From: Solobacterium moorei | GTDB lineage: Bacteria > Bacillota_I > Bacilli_A > Erysipelotrichales > Erysipelotrichaceae | NCBI RefSeq assembly: GCF_036323475.1 | Contig: NZ_AP028934.1 | Span: 1 to 64,000 of the forward strand | Length of the DNA stretch: 64,000 bases | Reading direction: 5' to 3' | Part shown: piece after piece, positions 58,619-64,000 of the stretch | Position numbering within the stretch: position 1 is the first letter of the stretch | Layout: every line of letters begins with the position of its first letter | The notes under the pieces: generated by a model | What the model was told of the DNA's origin: nothing | The model's input: only the letters and a program-made list of their open reading frames with translations | The model's database searches: none | Position numbers and translations under genes: made by a program

Positions 58619-59146
58619 ATGGAAATGTTTCAGTACAAAAAATATTTTGATGAATATTGTGAAGAAAACAAACTTTCACTATCACTATCTTATACAATGC
58701 CATGTGGATATGAAACGGCATTTGGTACATTTGATTTGAACTTGCAAACTATCTTTATAAATAAGAATCTATTAAAAGATAAAGAGGAGTTCGAACAAGC
58801 ATTCTATCTATTTCATGAACTACGACATGCAGTACAGTATATCAATCCCCAAACATTTAACGATATTATTAATGAAAGCTTATCTTATATCATTATGTAC
58901 GATGGTACATGCTATAAACAGGTTGGAGATAAATACTATAAATATAAAATCGATGGCGATGAGGAATTTCTAAAGAATTTATATTTAAGCCAACCATATG
59001 AGATGGATGCGAATGAATATGCATATAAGAAAGTAAGCGAAGTGATGGGATTTTCAAAAGAATTAGAACAGCTTTATCATAACTGGATGCCAAAAGATAT
59101 AATCCCGTATGAAAATTTTAGGTTAATATATAAGGAAATGATTTGA
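58619..59146 (+). CDS. Putative zinc metallopeptidase (HELRH motif)
   Basis: A 175-residue protein with HELRH at residues 66-70 in YLFHELRHAVQYI, the HExxH zinc-binding motif, and a later YEMDANEYAY that supplies a possible third acidic ligand. The layout recalls small ImmA/IrrE-like or SprT-like zincins, but helix-turn-helix or phage-regulator features are absent. No signal peptide, so it acts in the cytoplasm. ATG 58619 is preferred (AAAGGAAG upstream). Partner gene is the unknown protein before it; a toxin/antitoxin or stress-protease role would be guesswork. Confidence 0.65.
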   Translation: MEMFQYKKYFDEYCEENKLSLSLSYTMPCGYETAFGTFDLNLQTIFINKNLLKDKEEFEQAFYLFHELRHAVQYINPQTFNDIINESLSYIIMYDGTCYKQVGDKYYKYKIDGDEEFLKNLYLSQPYEMDANEYAYKKVSEVMGFSKELEQLYHNWMPKDIIPYENFRLIYKEMI

Positions 59147-59151
59147 ATAGA

Positions 59152-59190
59152 AAAAACCAAGCCAGAACATTAAGATCTACCTTGGTTTTT
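59152..59190 (+). terminator. Terminator after the metallopeptidase gene
   Basis: AAAAACCAAG (59152-59161) pairs with CTTGGTTTTT (59181-59190). T run in both directions. The left half contains ACCAAGCCAGAA (59156-59167), the reverse complement of the right arm of the 57884 terminator. Confidence 0.75.
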
Positions 59191-59523
59191 CAATATAAAA
59201 CTTACAATTAACGTTAGAGGAAAAAAGGAGATACTATCCAGAGTTTGTTTTCTTATAGTAAGAAGTTCAAAGTTAAACTACTCACATAGTTTATATCGAA
59301 TACACTATTTTTTGACTGATATAAAGTAGAGTTCATATGAGTGACACCTATGACATGCTAGCATATATTTGATTTTTGGTTTCTATTGGAAGAATTTTGA
59401 ATAATAGATTGTATTATTTAGTGTAGGGGAAGCATTGTAATGAAAGCCAATATTATACAACTGAATATATAACTTAATATACAGAAAACTGAAACAGTAT
59501 GTTAATTGAAGAGTTTATTTTAT
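59191..59523. other. Noncoding gap of about 330 bases
   Basis: AT-rich, with stops in all frames and no hairpin with a T run, T-box, tRNA or repeat family apparent. CAGAAAACTGAA near 59481 recurs at about 58564, a possible trace of duplication. No regulatory site is supported. Confidence 0.4.
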
Positions 59524-60846
59524 TTATGTCAATTTCTGACGGATATTTTCGTAGATTGTTTCTTCTGTGGATTGAAGTAACTTTTGTGTAGAGGGTTCAA
59601 TACCCGCAAAGCGAATAGAATCGAAATCTTGTGTAAGTTGATTGAGTTGTTTTGTGATAGACTTTGCTTTTTGGGTCAGAGAGTAGTATGTTTCAAAATC
59701 ACTAGATTTGACTCTTGTAACATATTCATTAAACACGAGTTTCTCTAATAATGGTACCAATAAGAATTGATTGATATCTGTAAATAGGGACATATCTTTT
59801 GTGACATTTGAATTTGGGAAACAAGATAGATAATGAATGACAATGAGTTCGTTTGAACTTAATCCTGTCTCTGTTGAGATACGTTGTAATAAACGTTCTA
59901 AAAGTTTTGTGGTGTAGTAGTTATGTAGTATCGCATCTTGTTTATGATCATTCAGTTTTGCGACTGGGATGATTTCTTCTCCAAGTTTCTTTGTAGAGAA
60001 GGAGATGGCAGAATCATCTGTCGCAAAGCCAACTAAGAAACTCAGAATTTCTGGGCGTTTGCGAGCATATTCTTTCTCATCGTAGATAGATTTATAGAAG
60101 TTATCATAGTATTTGATGACAGATAGCTTCATGTCTACGATGTTACGAATATCGAAGCGACTTTGTGACACAAGAGAACCTTCTGTTTTTACATAATAAT
60201 AAATTGGTAACTGTAATGGAGCGACATGTTTTACGTGGAGTAGATATTCTAGGTTAAAGATAAAATCTTCAGACCAGGAAAGACTAGCATCCATCTTGAG
60301 ATGATAGGTATCAATGATGGATTTTTTGTATAGTTTATTCCAAAGAACACCATAGTAGTAATCTGCTGGATTTTGAATCATGTAGTCCGCAAATTCATCT
60401 CTTGTAAGAACTTTGTCAGAGTCAATTCTTCCTTTGTGGGATGTGTTTTCCCCTACGACACGATAGAAGTCTGCGATGACTAAATCTGCCTTTGATTCTT
60501 CCATTGTACGTACAAGTGATTTTGTGGCATCGGTTGTAATCCAATCATCCGCATCGAGGAATTGAATATACTTTCCACGTGCATTTTGTATTGCGAGATT
60601 ACGGGTGTTTGATACGCCTGAGTTTTCTTTATGGATGACATTGATACGTTCATCTTTTGCGGCGTATTCATCGAGAATCTTTCCGGATTCGTCCTTACTT
60701 CCATCATCCACTACGATTAGTTCATAGTCACGGTATTCTTGATTCAAAATACTATCGATACAGCGATGTAATACTGTTTTATTTTCGCCGAGTGGTTTTG
60801 CGGCATTATATACAGGGACAATAATACTAACAATTGGTGTGTTCAT
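59524..60846 (-). CDS. GT2 glycosyltransferase with C-terminal MarR-like domain
   Basis: Residues 1-230 form a family 2 glycosyltransferase: VSIIVPVYNAA, IVVDDGSKDESGKIL, ENSGVSNTRNLAI and the metal-binding FLDADDW (Asp98-Ala-Asp100). Residues 230-320 are a helical linker. Residues 325-415 resemble a MarR winged helix: ETGLSSNELIVIHYL, a helix-turn-helix (NVTKDMSLFTDINQFLL), LEKLVFNEYVTRVKSSDF (wing) and YYSLTQKAKSI (like the LTxxG segment). The reading ATG at 60846 lies in a 12-bp repeat that flanks an IS30-type insertion, so its own ribosome site is now 1.6 kb away. The gene is probably poorly expressed. Without signal or membrane segment the enzyme is cytosolic. Confidence 0.8.
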   Translation of the reverse strand: MNTPIVSIIVPVYNAAKPLGENKTVLHRCIDSILNQEYRDYELIVVDDGSKDESGKILDEYAAKDERINVIHKENSGVSNTRNLAIQNARGKYIQFLDADDWITTDATKSLVRTMEESKADLVIADFYRVVGENTSHKGRIDSDKVLTRDEFADYMIQNPADYYYGVLWNKLYKKSIIDTYHLKMDASLSWSEDFIFNLEYLLHVKHVAPLQLPIYYYVKTEGSLVSQSRFDIRNIVDMKLSVIKYYDNFYKSIYDEKEYARKRPEILSFLVGFATDDSAISFSTKKLGEEIIPVAKLNDHKQDAILHNYYTTKLLERLLQRISTETGLSSNELIVIHYLSCFPNSNVTKDMSLFTDINQFLLVPLLEKLVFNEYVTRVKSSDFETYYSLTQKAKSITKQLNQLTQDFDSIRFAGIEPSTQKLLQSTEETIYENIRQKLT

Positions 60847-60850
60847 ACAA

Positions 60851-62488
60851 GCTCAATTTTCAACGAAAGTTCCTTTTCAACGAAAGTTCCCCATTTTTAG
60901 GGCTAAAGAGAAGAAACATTTTACTGTAATAGTGTACTTATAAGATATTTTGTGATATTGAATATGTATAGACAGGCGATTTGGGCATACGAAAGCTCGG
61001 CTTTCAATGATGGTTTAAATTTTTTCTCATCGAAAGTTCCTTTTTGTAGGTTAGGGATATGTGCCAAATCGGCTAGTGGATGATAGGTGTAAGCTTAACT
61101 TGTTTGATGTTGAGGTGAGTCAACTTGTTAAGACTTAACACCTTTTTGTTTAGTGATAGAGCGGCGATATCGATAGGTGAATTGTAGTTTAAGGATCTAC
61201 GAGGATAATTGTTTACCATGTCAGACACATAGTTGATGTCCTTCTGGGTCAATGCATTCATACTCTTTCCCTTTGGAACACATTCTCTAAAGTGTTCATG
61301 GTTCTTCTCACATTTACCTTTCTGATCACTTCTTCCGGCCTTGCAGTAGTAGATGGATATTAGTTTTTCTCCTGTATATGCATCGGTCTCTAGACTTAGA
61401 GGATCGTGGAACTCAGAGCCATTGTCAGTAAGAATGATTGGAAAGGTCATAGAAAATAGTTCAGGTCCCAGTACATCCTTGATGATTTCGAATGCACGCT
61501 GGACAGCCAACATGCTTTTTTCCTTTAACAGAAAATATAACTGTAGATTCGATCTTGTATGCAGGAGTGAAAGGACACATTTCTCTTCATCGCCTTGCTT
61601 GCCGAGTATTGTATCCATTTGCCATATATTGATGGAAACATCTTCATTCTCGATACGTTCGAGATAGTCTTCATATCTTCTGCCTTCAAGCCAATCATAG
61701 TTGATTGGTATCACGACATGTTTGCTGGAAGAGCGTGTTTTATATTTGACCTGACGCTTGAGGTCTACATTGATGATGGCGCCCATATGACGAAAATGAA
61801 TATAACGATATGCGGTAGATACTGATATGTCCAACTGATTGTTGTGTATGATGATGTCTGGTGAAAGGTTCTGTTTGACGCCTTTCTCAAAGGCATCGAC
61901 AATCATCTTCATTTGTGCTTCTGATTTCTTTGGTCCTTCCTTCCAACTACTGACATTGTCATCCCTCTGTTTTTGGGCAACATCGGCCATATAGAATACC
62001 TTTGGCAACTTGCAGGTTTTGGCATCTGGGCAATTGTTGCAGACATAGGGGAAACGAGATGTATGTTTGCATATTGGTGAAGAGATGAAATCGGAACATA
62101 GATCATTGCAGTTATCATGTTTACAGAACTTACAACGACCTTGTAGACAGTGAGTACATAACCTTGTGCGATTACATTGATTTTGTCTACCACACTTATT
62201 ATGAGTATTGGCACGGACGACAATTCTAAGATGGTGTGTTATCTCATAGCGAATGGCCTTGGGACTCCTGTTAAGAGTAAGGGCAATCATCTTGAGCGTG
62301 ATGTTAGGATCAGACAACAGATTTTGAATAATGAGTCGTTCGTCAAAAGAAAGCTGTTTGTATGTGCTAGTCATAAAATATTCCTCCTTTTCTCCACTTT
62401 CCTGGCACATATCCCTTGTGCCATTATCATAAAAGGGAACTTTCACTAAGAAAATAGTGCAAAGAGGAACTTTTAAAAATAATTGAGG
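60851..62488 (-). mobile_element. IS30-family insertion sequence, 1638 bp
   Basis: GTGTTCATACAA occurs on both sides (60839-60850 and 62489-62500), a 12-bp direct repeat consistent with target duplication. Ends are related: CTCAATT at 60852-60858 with AATTGAG at 62481-62487, and AAAGTTCC inward at both ends, so the terminal repeats are imperfect. Near the left end the 17-mer TTTTCAACGAAAGTTCC is repeated in tandem (60857-60873, 60874-60890) and GAAAGTTCC recurs at 61032. The single gene is an IS30-type transposase on the minus strand. The exact ends may be off by a base or two. Confidence 0.8.
61073..62374 (-). CDS. IS30-family transposase
   Basis: A 433-residue transposase, apparently complete. 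Seen: N-terminal helix-turn-helix (LSFDERLIIQNLL through ALTLNRSPKAIRYEI), a Cys-rich block with CSNC-like pairs (CTHCLQGRCKFCKHDNC and CNNCPDAKTC), then the catalytic triad DDE: WQMDTILGK (first Asp), ILTDNGSEF (second Asp) and GKCEKNHEHFRE (Glu). The ATG at 62374 follows GGAGGA; the frame continues open upstream only as a read-through. Intact motifs suggest the element is still active. Confidence 0.9.
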   Translation of the reverse strand: MTSTYKQLSFDERLIIQNLLSDPNITLKMIALTLNRSPKAIRYEITHHLRIVVRANTHNKCGRQNQCNRTRLCTHCLQGRCKFCKHDNCNDLCSDFISSPICKHTSRFPYVCNNCPDAKTCKLPKVFYMADVAQKQRDDNVSSWKEGPKKSEAQMKMIVDAFEKGVKQNLSPDIIIHNNQLDISVSTAYRYIHFRHMGAIINVDLKRQVKYKTRSSSKHVVIPINYDWLEGRRYEDYLERIENEDVSINIWQMDTILGKQGDEEKCVLSLLHTRSNLQLYFLLKEKSMLAVQRAFEIIKDVLGPELFSMTFPIILTDNGSEFHDPLSLETDAYTGEKLISIYYCKAGRSDQKGKCEKNHEHFRECVPKGKSMNALTQKDINYVSDMVNNYPRRSLNYNSPIDIAALSLNKKVLSLNKLTHLNIKQVKLTPIIH

Positions 62489-62580
62489 GTGTTCATACAA
62501 CTCTCCTATTAACGTTACTATTATAGATAGTATAATAAGAATGGTATAAAATGAGAAGAACAGTGATGGCCTTCACAAAA

Positions 62581-62609
62581 TTGTGATGGTGAAACTCGGA
62601 TGATAAAAT
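62581..62609 (+). promoter_or_regulatory. Promoter of rapZ-yvcK
   Basis: TTGTGA (62581-62586), 17-bp spacer, TAAAAT (62604-62609). The -35 is half of a dyad TCACAAAATTGTGA (62573-62586), a possible operator. Confidence 0.5.
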
Positions 62610-62628
62610 AGAAACGAGGTAATTGGAT

Positions 62629-63504
62629 ATGGAAGTTAGTAAGAGAATCATACTTGTAAGTGGAATGAGTGGTGCTGGTAAGAGTACAGCGACACGCATT
62701 TTAGAGGATATGGGCTATCACATTATCGATAACTATCCAGTTGTGCTCGTGGATCAGTTCGTGGATATGATAGAGGCTTCAACCGACCCAAGATATAGCT
62801 ATATTGCGCTAAGTACATCGGCAGAAGACTTCCCAATTTTCTCTCGTAAGTTAAATGGAATTAATGCGTCAGTCAGAGTACTCTTTATTGATGCCAGTGA
62901 TAGCGTGCTATTAAATCGGTACAAGAGTACAAGACGTATTCACCCATTATTATTGAGCAATACTGCAAATACCCTTGAAGAAGCGATTGCGGAAGAAAGA
63001 CAGAGATTTAAGCAGAATCTCGATAATAACGTAATTATAATCGATACATCCTTCTCTTCTGAAAAGGAGTTTAAGAAGAAGTTGGAATCTTATTTTGCGA
63101 AGAAGCAGATACCATCATTCTCCATTTCATTTATTTCCTTTGGCTATAAGTATGGCGTACCACTCGATGCGGATTTGATGATCGATGTACGTTTCTTGCC
63201 AAACCCATTTTGGGATGAAAATCTTCGTTATTTCTCAGGAAATGATAAAGCAGTATATGACTATGTTATGGATAAACCTGAGACACAGGAATTTATTCAA
63301 CGTTTACTAGCATTTACAGATTATGCATTTGAACAGTATACAAAGGAAGGTAAGAATCATTTTACTGTTGCGATTGGATGTACAGGTGGACAACACCGTT
63401 CTGTTACCATCGCAAACTACTTATATGATGTATATAAGGGAAGATATAACTGTTATTTAGATCACCGTGATCAGAAGGAATGGCTAACGCATGAAGAAGC
63501 ATAA
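62629..63504 (+). CDS. rapZ: RapZ/YvcJ nucleotide-binding protein
   Basis: YvcJ in Firmicutes and RapZ in Proteobacteria are P-loop proteins; RapZ binds RNA to control glmS, while YvcJ affects competence. The 291 residues contain Walker A SGMSGAGKSTATR, DNYPVVLVDQF, VLFIDASDSVLLNRYKSTRR and the C-terminal IGCTGGQHRSVTIANYL, all conserved. ATG 62629 has GAGGT eight bases upstream. The yvcK start lies 14 bases inside its end, giving the usual rapZ-yvcK(-whiA) operon. Confidence 0.95.
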   Translation: MEVSKRIILVSGMSGAGKSTATRILEDMGYHIIDNYPVVLVDQFVDMIEASTDPRYSYIALSTSAEDFPIFSRKLNGINASVRVLFIDASDSVLLNRYKSTRRIHPLLLSNTANTLEEAIAEERQRFKQNLDNNVIIIDTSFSSEKEFKKKLESYFAKKQIPSFSISFISFGYKYGVPLDADLMIDVRFLPNPFWDENLRYFSGNDKAVYDYVMDKPETQEFIQRLLAFTDYAFEQYTKEGKNHFTVAIGCTGGQHRSVTIANYLYDVYKGRYNCYLDHRDQKEWLTHEEA

Positions 63505-64000
63505 AGTCGTCATCATTGGTGGTGGACACGGACAGTCGCTAATCTGTCGCGGTGTTAAAACAATTCAAAATATTGATTTAAACGCAATCGTTACGGTCGC
63601 TGATGATGGTGGAAGTACGGGACGATTACGTAAGAACTTTCATATTCCTGCGATGGGTGATATTCGAAATGTCATGATTAGTATGGCGGAAAGTGAAAAT
63701 ATGTTGAGTTCTCTGATGGATTATCGCTTTGATGACCCTGATGGAAAAGAAGATGATATTCTTGGACACAATCTAGGAAATCTTATCTTAACAGCACTAA
63801 CCCAACAGACCGGTTCGTTTATGACAGCTATTCAGGAAGTCAGTCACATCTTAAATGTGAAGGGTAATATTATTCCTGCAAGTACAGATGTAATTACTTT
63901 ATATGCACGCATGGAGGATGGTGTAATTGTGCGTGGGGAAGCAAATATTCCAAACCATAATCACCATATTACACGTGTATTCTATCAAGATGAAGTGCAT
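63491..64000 (+). CDS. yvcK: YvcK/GlmR family protein, 3' end outside the window
   Basis: The reading frame from ATG 63491 stays open for 170 codons to the window edge. It contains VVIIGGGHGQSLICRGVK, VADDGGSTGRLRK and GDIRNVMISMAE, the signature of the CofD-like YvcK/GlmR proteins, which bind UDP-GlcNAc and steer carbon toward cell wall synthesis. The start overlaps rapZ by 14 bases. The gene is truncated only by the window end. GlmR binding UDP-GlcNAc is of interest because glmU in this window is incomplete. Confidence 0.9.
   Translation, partial: MKKHKVVIIGGGHGQSLICRGVKTIQNIDLNAIVTVADDGGSTGRLRKNFHIPAMGDIRNVMISMAESENMLSSLMDYRFDDPDGKEDDILGHNLGNLILTALTQQTGSFMTAIQEVSHILNVKGNIIPASTDVITLYARMEDGVIVRGEANIPNHNHHITRVFYQDEVH

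Noticed and set aside
62375-62500. Longer start of the IS30 transposase
   Set aside because: The extra 42 codons run out of the element and precede the strong GGAGGA site before ATG 62374.

Overview
The window starts just upstream of dnaA and reads as the replication-origin region of a low-GC Gram-positive chromosome. The order dnaA-dnaN-yaaA-recF-gyrB-gyrA, the small SRP RNA beside tadA-dnaX-ybaB-recR, a noc-like gene next to parA-parB, two T-box leaders and an HprK/RapZ regulatory set all point to Firmicutes. AT-rich codons and the mixed Bacillus-like synteny suggest an Erysipelotrichia-type organism, but that placement is inference and was not checked against any database.

Layout. 1-9.5 kb: origin boxes, replication initiation and gyrase genes. 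2.8-3.4 and 10.1-10.6 kb: two 526-bp copies of a non-autonomous IS1595-like element in opposite orientation, each with a 10-bp direct repeat at its ends, enclosing yaaA-recF-gyrBA. 9.6-10.0 kb: a small basic DNA-binding protein with a histone H1-like tail. 10.7-15.5 kb: serS under a T-box leader that contains a perfect parS site, a second parS after serS, SRP RNA, tadA, dnaX, ybaB, recR. 15.6-24 kb: fhs, two unknown genes, mnmG, a second DnaA-box cluster, rsmG, noc, parA, parB. 24-30.6 kb: complete F1Fo ATP synthase operon with an unusual two-carboxylate c subunit. 30.7-33.8 kb: small accessory genes and a DbpA-like helicase. 33.9-43 kb: mnmE-tatD-rnmV-rsmA-ispE-glmU(short)-prs, cspA, and metG under a Met T-box. 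43-52.7 kb: GNAT, nadK, a PTS membrane protein that has lost its phosphocysteine, an AAA ATPase with an upstream array of three palindromes, then mutS-uvrA. 52.7-55.2 kb: an MBOAT/SGNH pair for cell-surface polymer modification. 55.5-59.2 kb: hprK, a degenerate Lgt fused to a PpaX-like phosphatase, and two unknown genes. 59.5-64 kb: a glycosyltransferase with a MarR-like tail whose ribosome-binding site has been cut off by an IS30-family insertion, then rapZ and the start of yvcK.

How it fits together. Most of the window is core information processing: initiation (DnaA, DnaN), supercoiling (gyrase), segregation (ParA/ParB/Noc with parS sites 11-13 kb away), repair (RecF, RecR, MutS, UvrA), tRNA/rRNA maturation (MnmE, MnmG, TadA, RsmA, RsmG, RNase M5) and charging (SerS, MetG). 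The most interesting points are overlaps of function: parS palindromes that also look like RNA elements of the serS transcript, a near-identical DnaA-box module at two loci 20.7 kb apart, a 40-bp periodic operator-like array, and several gene fusions or active-site losses. No tRNA, rRNA or CRISPR array was seen.
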